DNA of 46,796 nucleotides from Penium margaritaceum (lineage: Eukaryota > Streptophyta > Zygnematophyceae > Desmidiales > Peniaceae): NCBI GenBank assembly GCA_023375785.1, contig SZWC01009494.1:3820-50615 (forward strand). The letters are read 5' to 3'. Below, in pieces: positions 32,030 to 43,374 of the stretch. The position numbers were made by a program, and so were the translations under genes. Numbering within the stretch: position 1 is the first letter of the stretch; each line of letters opens with the position of its first letter. The notes under the pieces were generated by a model. That model was given only the letters and a program-made list of their open reading frames with translations. It did not search any database and was not told the DNA's origin.

Positions 32030-32960
32030 TCAATTCTTGATCTCCGCCCACGCCGTCGCGCACTCTGGTGTCCACTCGAAGAGTACGTCTTGGTGTGTGA
32101 GCTGCTGCAAAGGGCGGATGATACGGGCGTGGTCACGGACGAACTTGCGGTAGAAGGAAACGAAACCAAGGAAGATCTTGACGTGTCCCGTGGTTATAGG
32201 CTGGCGCCACTCCTGGACTGCCGCAATCTTCTCTGGGTCCATTTTGATGCCATCAACACTTATAACAAACCCCAGGAATTCCATTTCTGCCGCGCCAATG
32301 GAGCATTTGGCAGCTTTGAGTTTGAGGTTGGCCGCGCGGAGGGCGGAGAAGACAACAGTGAGGGAGGAGAAGAGTTCCGCAAAGTTGTGAGCCGCAACCA
32401 TGATGTCATTGATGTAACAGCTCACGTTGGGGAAGGTGAAGTCCATGACACGTTGGAATGTTGCACTGGCGTTGCGGAGGCTGAAGGACATGCGGGTGAA
32501 GGCGTAGAGCCCCTCCGGTGTGACAAAGGTGGTTTTGGCGATGGTGTCTGGATGCATGGGGATGACGTGGAAGGCTGCCTTGACTTCCAGCTTTGCGAAC
32601 CATCCATGGCCTTGTTGTCATTCATGGATGTCGAAAATCAGAGGCATGGGGTAGGCGTCTTCCTCCGTGACCCTGTTGAGGTCACGGAAGTCAACACAAA
32701 ACCTCGTGGATCCATCTGGTTTGCCAACAATGGCCAAGTTGGCGTGCCAGGGGCTCACGACGAGTACGATCACGCCTTGTGCTTTCAGCTCCGCGAGTCC
32801 TTCAGTGATGATCATTTCCTAATCCGGGAGTATACGGCAGACTTTCTGCTTGGTGGGGGAAGCTGTTCCGGTGGAGATGACATGGAAGGCATCGACTGCC
32901 CCAAGGTCCGTTGGTGAGCCGGCAAAGATGTCCGTGAAGGAGTCAAGAAGATCGCGGAAT
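32030..32960 (-). pseudogene. Reverse transcriptase, copy 2 (YIND catalytic box)
   Basis: [11 protein letters not shown] (about 32700), KLEVKAAFHVIPMHPD, NASATFQRVM and LGFVSFYRKFVRDHARI are clear RT segments. The catalytic box at 32405-32416 reads Y-I-N-D where YIDD is expected, so one essential aspartate is lost. A TGA at 32618-32620 is shared with copy 1, and a further stop lies near 32820 next to the N-terminus. The connection domain is intact, unlike in copy 1. Confidence 0.9.
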
Positions 32961-33800
32961 CCTTGTTTCTGCGATGGAGAGAGACGAGGGTGTAGGATGT
33001 GGTCCCAATGAGGGGGAGGCGGCGGAGTCTGTGTGCGGAGGGGATAAAATTCCTCATCGTCCTCCAGGGATAGTCCTGTGCCGAACACATGTTCTCCCCG
33101 TTGCCACAGCCCGAGAAGGTTATTTCGCACAGTTAGTACTGCAGAGTCTGCTGCGAGCTGTTGCCATTCCGCAGCTGGTACTAGCTTTGTGTCGAGAGTG
33201 GCCTCTCCGCGGTCTTGGTCATGCTGGGGGCGAGCCTGGGAATTCTCTTGTGCAGCATCGGAGAGGGAGAAGGGCGCACCATTGGTGAAGGGCACCGTCA
33301 CTTGATCCCCGACAGTGATCCGGGCATATTCTTTGGAGCCAGTCACGGATGTGAGTTGCATGACGCCAAGGGAGAACAGCAGGTTGATCTGACGCGGAAG
33401 GAGGTAGTCCATGCCCAGGAGAATGTCGTCGGTTCGGGCTTTTGTGTTCTGGACGTCCACTGGTTCTTAAAGGGACCCCACTTGCAAGGGGAACCCCTGC
33501 ACCGCACCATCCCCGTGGTCTATTCTGCCAGCTGCGTTGCTGAACAACCGGCACGTGGGAAGGATACGATCCGCCCATCCGACCACAGAGAGGACACGGA
33601 AGGCTATTGTTGTATGGGTTACTCCGGTGTCGATGATCGTGAAGAATTTCCGCCCGCAGATCCATACCACACAACAGGCTACCTCGTAGTGGCGGTCATC
33701 GCGGCTGGGTGGTTCCAAAGGCTGCGCGGCCCATCCCCATTCAAGTTCTTCGGTGTTCAAGGCAGGTGGAGCCTCCGTTGTAATTCGTTGGGTATTCTGG
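32961..33800 (-). pseudogene. First aspartic protease (PR1) and linker to RT, copy 2
   Basis: ICGRKFFTIIDTGVTHTTIAF keeps the D-T-G triad that copy 1 lost, and DILLGMDYLLPRQI is the second strand. A stop at 33467 splits the domain. The linker runs to RT in the frame 32819-33460. The junction with Gag is damaged: about 256 bp present in copy 1 are deleted, which also changes the frame relationship. Confidence 0.8.
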
Positions 33801-36587
33801 GTACCCGCAGTTTTCAGGGGGTCGCACGGAGCGTTCTACAACGGCGTCCTGTAGCCGGGCCTCCACAGCTTCTGCCTTCCGTCGCAGATCATTCTGGACT
33901 TGCATGGCCTCCTGCAGATCCCGTCCGCGGATTTTGAGCCGGCGAGCTCGGGTGATGAGTTCCACTTCTTTAGGAGTCGAGGATACCTTTGTAGTTTCGT
34001 TATCCGCCATTGGCAGTCCCAGATTTACATTGCGTGCCTCGGCTGCGGGGTTCGATTTTGGCTGGGGTTTTGGCAAGAGGCCCTGTCCAGTGCCCTGGAT
34101 GGGCTGCGGCTGACCAGTCTCGGGCTGCTACGGTTGCTGCTGCTGCTGCTGCTGTTGCCCTGGCCATGGCTGGTTGTAGTACTAGTGCCACTGCTGCACC
34201 ATGGGATCTTGTTGGACTGGGTCAGGGCGCGGAGCTGTCTGTCGGCGGTGAGGGCAGTCGCGAGAAATGTGTTCCAAGCTCTGGCAGGTGTAACAGGCTT
34301 CGGGCTTCTGCTGTGGAGGTTGATTCTGTGCGGGTGACAGTGCGTGGGTATCTCCACCCTGCTGTTGGCGCATCGACCGCTGGCGGGTGGATATGGCCGT
34401 GGTGTCTTGTACCGCATCGTGAAGAGAGCTATAGTGATCCGCAATCATTAGGCTGCTGATCTCATTGGGGAGCACGCGGATCAGGTTCTGCAGGAGGACC
34501 CACAGCAAAAGGCCTTCTCCCTGAGGATTCTTGGCCACAGAAGCCCAGGTCAGGAATTGGTCCAAGAATCTGCGGATGTCATCGTCCTTGCGCATAACCT
34601 CCTTCTCAATCTTCCGCAGAGCCTCCTCTTTTCTTACGTGCTTGAAGCGCTCAATCAGGGCGTTACCAAAGTCTTTGAAGGACGGGAAAGGTGCGCGTGT
34701 GTTGTACCAGTCTACTGCAGCCCCTTGGAGGTAGAGTTCCACGGTGGATAGGCAGAGGTCGGGCGGAATCCAGCCAATGCTGGCGTAGAGGGTAATCTGT
34801 TTGAGCCAGGTCCAGGGGTCCTCCTCTTGAGCACCCTTGAAGGTATCCAGCCGTGGAAGGTTTGCAGGCTTAGAGCGGATGTATTGCAACTTAGGCACGG
34901 TGCTGCGGTTTGTCATCAATGCGGTCACAGAGTGTGGAGGCTGGGGAATTGTGTGTTGGATCGCAAAATCCCCAGCATGATGAATCTGCGTCGCGGGCTG
35001 CCTCGTGGACACGTGAGGTTCTGACTGCATGGGTGGCTGGAACGTATACCCGGAAGAGTGGACTGGCATTGAGGCAGCGTAGGGTGTGGAGTAGAATGTC
35101 GTCCCAGGAGGCGGCACCTGGGCCCCCTGTGCCGGCAGGACCATCAGCTGCAGTATCCAATAAGCCTGAGCAGTGGGAGCTACAACCGCGGAGTTGAAAG
35201 GAATCGTTGGTCCAGTGCTGGCAGCTAACTGTGGTGGGGTTGGGAGGACATGGGTGGCTGTGGTCCCCGCAGAGTTCTGAACCCCCATCATCTATTGTGG
35301 CATCAGATTGGCGTGGCTCTTTGGAATTATCTGGGTTTGGGGCATGAGTGATGGTGCCCGAAGGGGCATTCCCGCCAATACAGGCCCGACTAGCTGCTGC
35401 GGGTGGGGTTGTTGGTATGCCAACACGGCTGGCAGAACTGTTGGCGCTGCTCCCCAGGGTGACTGTTGCATGCTTGGTAAAGATGGCTACTGACTCATTC
35501 CCACTTGCGTGATGCTCATTGGCTGCGGGTGCGGAGTCGTCCATGGCTGTGAGGCTGGAGCGGAGGATTGCATCATAGGTCTCGCTTGTACCATACCCCC
35601 AAACGGGGCATGCTAATGCATCAGCGGTTTGACTCCTGGAGGTCAGAGCATGGTGCTTCCCTGTATGGTGCCACCAAGCGCTTGGCCGTCCTGCCGTGGC
35701 TGTGGAGTCGTCGCGGAGTGATGTGCCATCGTTCCTGTGGGTGCCTTCATTGCGGACTGCTGGGGCTGGTGTCCTGGCTGCTGTGTAGCTGTTACGATCA
35801 TCTGGTGTTGCACTAGTTCCATCGTGGAGGGCTGTGGGTTCGCTCCCACCTACACACCCCTCACAGGTTGCTACGGATGGTGCATCTGAGACTGCGTCAA
35901 CCTTGCTGTTGAGATGTATGCCGTGGATCCCATCGGCACCGATCCAGCAGGATGTGGCCCCTGATTTGTCCGCGGCTGGTTCATCTAGATTTGTGTGGAT
36001 ACTGGCGCCTGAGAGGGTGCCGTTGTCCCCGCCTGCATGGTTCCCGTCATCTGCTGTGGCGGAGTCCCGTCGGGTGCGGAGGTCGTGTTTCCCACTTGCA
36101 TGGTCTCCGTGTGCGGCTGCTGCTTCTCCGGTGTGGGGTACTCTTGGGAACTTGCCCCCACATGAGCCTTTCCCTCGAGTGACGTATGCATCGAGGGTGA
36201 TGATTGCTGCGGTGTTGGGTTGACACCTGGCGGTGGCTGGTGTCCGCCATGATGCCGGTAGACCAGCCCGCGGAAGGCCCCGAGCTCTCCACCAGCGCAG
36301 GAGTGTTCCAATGATGGTGGGGCGTCGGAAAACCATTGTGGTGCCAGGACCACGTCCTCCTGCCCCTCTCGCTCTTGCTGAGGTTGGCTGGATCCGCGGT
36401 TGCCATGAGTGTAGATTGTCTCCACCTCCACGCGTTGGCCTCTTGCATCCATGATGCGGCGCCAGTGCAACTGCTCCAGCCACTTGGTTACCCTCCGGTG
36501 CTGAGCAAGTGGATCAGAGCCTGGCGAGGAGCTGACTGGGGTGCGAGACAGTGCGGGAGAGGAGTCTCGGCTGCCTGCATGTGCCAT
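33741..36587 (-). pseudogene. Gag polyprotein, copy 2
   Basis: The ATG at 36585-36587 is the likely start: it is the first ATG after the primer-binding site, about 150 nt downstream. One frame runs from there to beyond 34182 with stops near 35985, 35874, 35850, 35640, 35613, 35490, 35292 and 34182, most of them TAG where copy 1 has CAG. The 369-codon piece 34182-35291 holds the capsid-like core (LPRLDTFKGAQEEDPWTWL, then WYNTRAPFPSFKDFGNALI) and the CCHC knuckle CYTCQSLEHISRDC at 34254-34295. The N-terminal 400 residues are Pro/Gln/Met-rich, and a poly-Gln stretch follows the knuckle. Confidence 0.85.
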
Positions 36588-36736
36588 GGCTCGGCGCAGG
36601 AAAAAGCACCGCGCTGATGACTGCTGCTGCTGGTGTCATTGCCTAGTGTCCTGATGCACAAAGCTTGCCGCCGACATGTACGACTGATCTGAAGGTCGCG
36701 TGTAGATTCACTGAGCAAAGAGAGAGGAACTCTCCA

Positions 36737-36750
36737 CGCTCACCGTACCA
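36737..36750 (-). other. Putative primer-binding site, copy 2
   Basis: Coding-strand TGGTACGGTGAGCG starts six bases after the LTR C end (GGGGGCATCA). It matches the copy 1 site at 12 of 14 positions. It begins TGGTA like many plant sites but then departs from the initiator-Met complement. Confidence 0.4.
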
Positions 36751-36756
36751 TGGCAA

Positions 36757-38161
36757 TGATGCCCCCAATTTTGCCACGTCCTTAACCTTCTCCGCGTAGG
36801 CCTTGTTCCGCACTACCCGCGGACTATGCACTCGTGCGACCGACTGCTCAGATTTGTTACACCACAGACCTATAACACTAACTTTGGATGACAAGTAGTT
36901 CCGCGGATTACAGGCCTGGACCTAGGTGCAAGAACCTCGCTGAGGAGTGACGCTTCGCAGTGCACTTCGTGCCACACTCGGGCCAACCACCTTGCGGCTT
37001 TCCAGCTCCTCTCCGTTGGACCTCCTTCCGTGGTCATGTGCAAGCAAGGGCACTTGCCGGCAGCTCACTTCACCTCGGGTTTGATTCTTTCCTGCTCTCA
37101 GTCCCAGAGACCGCAGGCTTGCTCTGCTACAGATCTACCAACTTCAGACAGTAAACAGCTACTCGGACCACAGATCAGGAACTATACGTAAGAACCTCAC
37201 CAAATGAGTGACGCTCCGCGGTCCACTTCTTGGCACACGCGAGCCAACCACCTTGTGGCTTTCCAGCTCCTCTCTGCGGAACCTCGTTCCGCGGCCGTGT
37301 GCAAGCAAGGGCACCGCTGGCAGCTCACTTCACCTCGGGCTTGGTTCTTCACGCACTCAGTCCCACGACCGCGGGCAGAATACCAAGAGCATTGGAGGAC
37401 AAGGGAGCGGAATACTGAGAGCACGGATGAGAGCGGGTGAACGTCTTCGAGAATCAGAGGCAGAGTAAATGAAATGCGGAGTACTGATTCAAGGGAGCGG
37501 TCAGGATTGTTCACGACTTGTGCTACTACTGCCTAGGCCTTATCTATTTGGGACTCCGCACAACGTGTCTACACGCCGTCGGTCTCATCCCTTAGACTCC
37601 ACGCGGTGCATCTACGCGCCGCGGGTCTCGTCCTCAAGCACACAGGGAACATTATCTTCCTATTCTTCTTCTTCATCCACGGCCCGCACGCACGTTCTTT
37701 GTGTCCTTCCTTGAATCTTCATCTTCTGCGGTGCGTCTTCGGGTGCTTCTCTATGATTGATGCACTAACTCTTGTGCTGATTGGTTGCTATTCCCCTGAT
37801 CGCTCCGTCCGTCCGCTGCCCTGCCTTCTCTTCTTGATAGGCTCCGCGATTATGCTTTCTCTTGCGAAACGCCCCCTGTTCCTTCCCCACCGTGGATCTT
37901 CCTGCTGCTTCTTCCCGCCCTTTTCAACTTCCGCCACAAGCGCTTGAGATAGCCGTAGGGCAGCCGCCGCAGATGACAATGTCAGCCTGCGGCAACTTCC
38001 CGCCATGTGGCCCGCCTTTATTGCTGCTATATTCTGCAACACCCCACGCTCGACGGCTCTTACCGCGGGAGCCAGCGTGCCTTGCGCGGTTCCCAGTTTG
38101 CCAAGGTTCCCTTTTCGCGTATTGGTTCTCCCCCGGACCAGTGGCATAAGTTTGCCTGACA
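36757..38161 (-). repeat. LTR C (5' LTR of copy 2)
   Basis: The 1405-bp LTR begins TGTCAGGC on the coding strand at 38161 and ends GGGGGCATCA at 36757, giving proper TG..CA ends. The CCGCGG hairpins and the internal duplication described for LTR A are present in diverged form. It would contain the promoter for the whole array; I cannot place a TATA box with confidence. Confidence 0.9.
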
Positions 38162-38166
38162 CTAGG
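38162..38166. repeat. Target-site duplication, right copy (CTAGG)
   Basis: It is identical to 9670-9674 and directly abuts the outer end of LTR C. Together the two copies define the 28.5-kb array as one insertion. Confidence 0.85.
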
Positions 38167-38763
38167 TTCCGCTACCGCGAGGCCAAACAGGAGTCCAGAA
38201 AATCACAGAAATAAAACCAAAAATCCCAAAACATGTTATTGGATGGTTTCTTGTTCCACCAAGTTCCGAGTCTATAATCAGACATTTTATTCCTTCCAAT
38301 ATTAGCACTTTTGAGGTATGAGTACAAATGTACATCTCTTTCAGTAAAATGTGTATGGAGTTGTGAGAAACTAAACATGGTTTCTACTACCTTTTGCAAA
38401 TGTTATTGCAAACCCTCTAAGAGCATTTGTGTTCTTATGAATACAACTACATTATTATATGTGTTTGTAAATACATTAGAAAATCAAATTGCGATATTAC
38501 TTGCACAAAGGTACCGTGAAACTTCCAAAGGCATACATTAAGCATCTACATTTCAAGAAGAGTGTGATTTTAGGGGTGATAAACCATAAATGGTCAACAT
38601 GGTGAAAGGAACAGACCCTATCATCACTGCCATAGGTGGGCACAACTCCAAGCCCCCCTATGATCGTGGACACCAGAAGGGTGCCTCTACCAGGTGCTAC
38701 ACAATCGTTGACAGATTCGGACTCAGTGGGAGTAGCTCACGCCGTTGATGCAGCTAATGCTTC
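38167..38763. other. AT-richer flanking DNA, no gene seen
   Basis: Base composition changes sharply from the GC-rich element to AT-rich DNA. The first 80 bp continue the 186-bp duplicated unit that begins left of the element. The short open frames present have no recognisable features. Confidence 0.4.
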
Positions 38764-40280
38764 GGTGTAGCAGATGGTGTAGATGGTGTTAATGACGTCA
38801 AGACAACTGATATAGCTATTGTAGTTGGTACTGCTAATGCAACAAATGCTGCTAATGCAGCAGATGCAACTCATGCTACCAGTGATTTGGATGATTTTGA
38901 TGTAACAGATGCAGCTGATACTCCATATGGTTGTGTTGTAGAAGATGTATGTGCTTTATTTGATGCTGAGGCATCTAGAGCAAATGATATTGTTGAAGGT
39001 GAAGACAATGCTAATGCACCAGATGTTGCTCAAGATGCTGACACCAATGATGAGGCTGATGCATGTGACGTAGATGATATCGCTGGTGTAGTGGAAGATG
39101 ATGATGTTGGAGATAGATCGAATGATGTAGATGCAGTTGACATAGGTGGTGTAACTGATACTCCTAAAGGTATAGACACTGTCCATGCAGAGATCCTCAT
39201 GAAGACGTCAAAATAAATGGTGAAGCTAGTGTACCTGATTGAGATGATGTGGTCAACACAACCCATGTGGCTAGTACATCGAATGTGGAAGATGAAGGTA
39301 CTATATAGGTACCTGATAGAGCTGATGCTATCAATACTTGTAGATGTAGCCATCAGAGGCACTACCGTAGTTCGTGATGCTACCAATGTTGTCAATGCAG
39401 CTAGTGAAGTCGATATAGCGGATGAAGCTTACACTGAAGATGAAGTTGAGAGTCCAAACGAAGCTGATGTTGCTGGTGATATCAACTCCAAGGGTATAGC
39501 AGGTGTAGCTCGTGTAGCTATCACAACTAAGGTAGCTTGTACTAAAGATAATCAAGGTACTCTAGATAAGGTCGATATTCAAGATGTTGTTGATGCTGTG
39601 GATGTTGCAGATGACATTGATGCTGTTAAAGCAACAGATGGATCAACTGGTGCGGTTGGTGTAGCTGTCATAGTTGAGGAAGCTGGTGTTGTACACAAAG
39701 CAAGTGCTATAGATGAGGCTGATGTTCAAGGTGCCACTAAAGCTATGGATGCTGCAGATGACGCTGATAGCAGCAGATTGAGCAGTTGGTATAGTTGGTG
39801 TAGATGTCATAAATGACGTAGTTGGTGCTGAAGAAAAACACGTTCCGTAGATGTGGCCAACGTTCAATGTGCCATTGAACCTGTGGATGCTATCGATGAT
39901 ACTGATTCCGTAGATGGCGTTGATATTGAAGATGATGCTGAACCTCTAGCTTCTGTTGATGACGCTGATACTGCCGATGCTGCGGAATGAAGAGATGGAG
40001 CAGTTGGTTCTTCTAGTGTAGTTGTCACAGGTGATGTAGCTAGCATTGTACATGATGTGGAAAGCATGGATATAGACATTCCAGATGCAAATGATGCTGC
40101 CAATGTTGTTGAAGATGCAGATTCTATAGAGGATTCTGCCATTGCTACTGAAGTTAAGGAAATTGTAGAGGATGCTCATACAGCAAATGCAGTAGATGGA
40201 GTAGTTGGTGCTACTGGTGCAGCTATCGTGGCCGATGTAGCTAGTACTGTAGATGATGCAAAAGGCTTGGATAGATAGTA
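38764..40280 (+). repeat. Degenerate Asp/Ala/Val-rich array (GATGNN repeats)
   Basis: About 1.5 kb built of GATGTAGATGCT-like units with strong 3-nt periodicity. On the plus strand it is open from 38764 to 39213 (150 codons). The same kind of sequence continues across frame changes and stops to 40278, all reading as D/A/V/E-rich (for example DAVDVADDIDAV). A longer motif, GATGGAGCAGTTGGT followed by GTAG.TGTCA, recurs near 39639, 39775, 39991 and 40195. It could be a decayed acidic repeat-protein gene or a satellite that merely looks coding. No domain or signal peptide is seen. Confidence 0.5.
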
Positions 40281-40860
40281 CAGATGAGACTGGCGGTACC
40301 AATGCTAATATCTCTGCTCCATCTGATGTAGTACCATGTGCTCATACTCCATCCTCGGTGCTCACTGTCATAGTCGATGTTGTAGTAGAAGTTGCACAAA
40401 CCCTCCCTCAAACGGGGTAATGACACGAGCCGGTGGAGATGAAGATGTGTGAGTGACAAGATGAACATGTCACGCTAGACACTGACGACATTGTCAAGCA
40501 TAAGACTGACTATGAGAGGCAGTAGAGAGTGGCTCAACCATCATGGGAATGACACCAATGGAGCATAGGATGGAGAGAATAGCTTCACAATGCGATGGAA
40601 GGTCCAGTGCACCTGGAGAAGGTCCCTCAGTTGAAGATAAAGAAGATGGACGAGATGAAGAAGACGACGGACAAGAAGATCTAATATGGTTCAAGATGAA
40701 AGGGTCACTAAGCCGCTGCATCATCTGCCTCAAACTTTGGAGCTCAATGCACAGGATCACCAGAACGCCGGTGAGGGGAACGGATGAATTACGTAGGTCT
40801 GCCTGCTGTGGAGTGCGAGAAAATGGGGTTGGAGCTAGGATGGATGTCACTCACTAGGTC
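40281..40860. other. Unassigned stretch
   Basis: A plus-strand open frame (40543-40857) is acidic in its middle (EDKEDGRDEEDDGQED) but has no known domain and no clear gene context. I leave it uncalled. Confidence 0.3.
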
Positions 40861-41520
40861 ACCGGTGATACTGGCTCCAACCGTGGCATCCATCTCCACA
40901 GAAGTGGCAGGCAAATCCACAATGAGATGGCTCCTGCTACAGAAGGAGAGGACCAATCCTCTGAGGATTATACGAGTAAGGATGGAGACTGCCATTTCTC
41001 GGCAATGTAGAGATTGACCATGGGATTGGCTGGAGATCTGCATCATAGCAAGGTGGTGCTTGCGGTCACAAATCAACTCTTGAAGGTGGCTGATGATGAG
41101 GATGAGCAAGAAGACTGCTGTCTCTTGGTGGTCATTAGGACCACGGAGAAATCTGGCCAGATCGTGGAGGCGGACCAATCACCACACCTTCCGACTGATG
41201 GTATGGATAGGCACGTAAGCACAGTCTCTAGTCGGAGTAGAAGCCGGCTACAGAGGACGCTGGCCAGTATACCCATAAGAAAGTGATGCTAGAGGTCGGA
41301 TCTGTGCACTGGTAGGCTAGTGACATGGCGGAGCAAAGAGAACTCTCTATCCTGGTGGTAAAGAATCCGACCACAGGAGTGACTGGCCAGCAACACCATG
41401 AGGTGGTGGTCTTTATGTTAGGATCACTTTGCCCGGAGGCAACTGGTGATGAGAGTGAGCGTACAGTACGCTGTCTTCTGGCGGTGTAGAAGCAAACCAT
41501 AGGAACACATGATCAGGGAA
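40861..41520. repeat. Degenerate tandem-like repeat region
   Basis: Segments of the type GAGCAAGA..CTGTCT..TGGTGGT..ACCAC.GAG..TGGCCAG recur near 41095, 41325 and 41455. The minus-strand frame 41228-41500 shows the repeat as two similar peptides about 37 residues apart (WCCWPVTPVVGFFT and WVYWPASSVAGFYS). Spacing is irregular. The origin is unknown. Confidence 0.4.
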
Positions 41521-42140
41521 ATCACGTGGTGGTGGTCTCGGTTGCAGCCTTAACATGTCAGAGGATTGGAAAAGAAGTGGATGAGGGGGTAGAAATCTAT
41601 CACAAGACGGTCTTAAAATTTCCTTAATGAAAGAAGTACCAGGAGGTGGTCCTGGTCAAGGAATCATCATGCCTAGTGGGACAATGAGAAGCTGATAATG
41701 GTGTATTGTGTTATCCTTTATGGCATAGGAACTGAGTAGAAGATTGTGGTACACAGCTATCACTGTCCCTAGGTGGTGTAGAGGTCACATTCAAGTGTTT
41801 TGAGTTGATGGAGCTGAGAACAATAGCTGTGATGCACGTTAGGCATGCATGGTCTAAAAAAGATGACAAGAAACAAATTGAACGGAAGGATTGGGAAGGA
41901 AGATCCTCCCTTTTTGTGTTTTTGAGGAAGAGAATAAACAATGTTCTTTATTTGATAGAAAAAAGTTACAAAACTATACCAGGGTAATCAAGTGCCCAGG
42001 TTTTCTCTATTGTCCTTTTTCTTTCTCGGGTAATGTGTCTGCCGGCTCAAGTCTGGCTTCCGGATTAAAAGAGGGCCACTACCCATACCCACGATCAATT
42101 GTGTGGGTGATTTTGTATCCATACAAGGACCGTGGGTGGG
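41521..42140. other. Unassigned stretch
   Basis: No gene, repeat or structured element is recognised. AATAAA occurs at 41935-41940 without an associated gene. Confidence 0.3.
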
Positions 42141-42880
42141 TTCTGCCTACAACCTCGATCGATGTGCTGGCGGCTGAGGTCTTTGTTAGTGGATGTAGCA
42201 GCTGCAATGCACACTGCAGCTGGGCTGCTTTCAACAAAGCTTAAAAAAAAAACCGGCCACGCTACCTTGCGTGCTGCTTTCAACAACACGCAATTGTTGC
42301 ACTCATGTCAGCTCTGCCAGCTTTGTAATGCTGGTGCTCGCAGTGTTGCTGCTATGGCAGCTGCTGCTGGTTGAACACAGCGGGTTGCACGCTGATCACC
42401 TGTGGGAGCTTGCTTCCAAGCAGTATGCGTGCAGTTGTCTCCTCCCAAGCACTCTGGCTTGCTTCTGCCACTACACGCTGATGCTTGCTGCTGAACACGC
42501 TGATTGCACGCTGTCCTACAAGCTGCTTGCTGTTGCTACATGCTTCGGCTGATTCAAATACTGCTTTCTTCTAAAACTGCTCTGCACAAGTTTGCAAGTG
42601 CAGTTTCTGCCCGCTGCGACTGCCTATGCACTGGTCATGTAGCAGCTGATTTCTTCTTGCACACTGATGCACGGTGTTGCTATTCCTGATTGCTGCCGGC
42701 TGATTGTGCCTGCTGCAAGCACACGCGTAGATACATGTGCGTCTACAAGAAGTCCTTGCGAGGTGCTTGCACGCTCATTGAATGCTTCTTTTGCAAGATT
42801 GTTGCGCAAGCAGCTCGATGCTGCTTGCGTGCTGGTTACTGCGCTCACTCACAAAACACACGGCCCAACCAAAGAGGTTG
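42141..42880. repeat. GCTTGC/GCACGCTG-rich cryptically simple tract
   Basis: Motifs such as TGCTTGCTGCTG, TTGCACGCTG and CTGCTGCAAGC recur irregularly across some 700 bp, similar in style to 441-1025. Cys/Leu-rich open frames in it follow from the composition. Nothing further is recognised in 42881-43374. Confidence 0.45.
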
Positions 42881-43374
42881 TATAGGCCCGCTGATCTTGA
42901 TGGGATGCTGCTTGCTTTGGAGAGCTTCCTTGTTGCTTTCTTAGGCATGTTTCTTGCTCTTGTACTCTTATGCCCACGTGGTACCATGTGGCTGACCTCA
43001 GCTGTATTTTTTACATGTTCTATTGCTTTACTGCTCACACGGTCTCCCTGTTCTATGATACCAAGCTCATGTTGTTCTTTTCCATGCACGCCCATGCTAG
43101 ACAGTACACGAGCTCTGGTGGTGAGCAAGAGAATGACAGCCTAGAAAACTTGGCTATGACTGGAATGTGTAGATTAAGAAACAAGGAGGGAGTAAAATGA
43201 GACCTATTGAGAACTTATGTACTGGGGACTGGTGGCTAGTCCACCAGGTCCCATCATCCCCATTGTACCAAAAGGCACAAACAGGGAATGTATAGGTAAA
43301 AAAAAGTTAAACCACACAAGAGAGATCTCCCGAGGCACCCAAAAATTTAACCATGTGCCCGAATCTCGACCGAC

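Larger units (their letters stand above)
9675..38161 (-). mobile_element. Giant Ty3/gypsy-like element, tandem dimer (3 LTRs, 2 internal regions)
   Basis: The order is LTR A (9675-11030), internal copy 1 (11031-23205), LTR B (23206-24609), internal copy 2 (24610-36756), LTR C (36757-38161), transcribed leftwards. One CTAGG target-site duplication bounds the whole array and neither inner LTR junction shows one. Both internal regions have the same domain order: Gag, PR1, RT, RNase H, PR2, Pro-rich minisatellite, coiled-coil X, integrase, zinc-module array. At about 15 kb per LTR-bounded unit the element is much longer than a typical 5-10 kb gypsy element. Matching outer duplications favour unequal LTR-LTR crossing-over at one insertion over two separate insertions. 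Both copies are inactivated. Confidence 0.9.
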
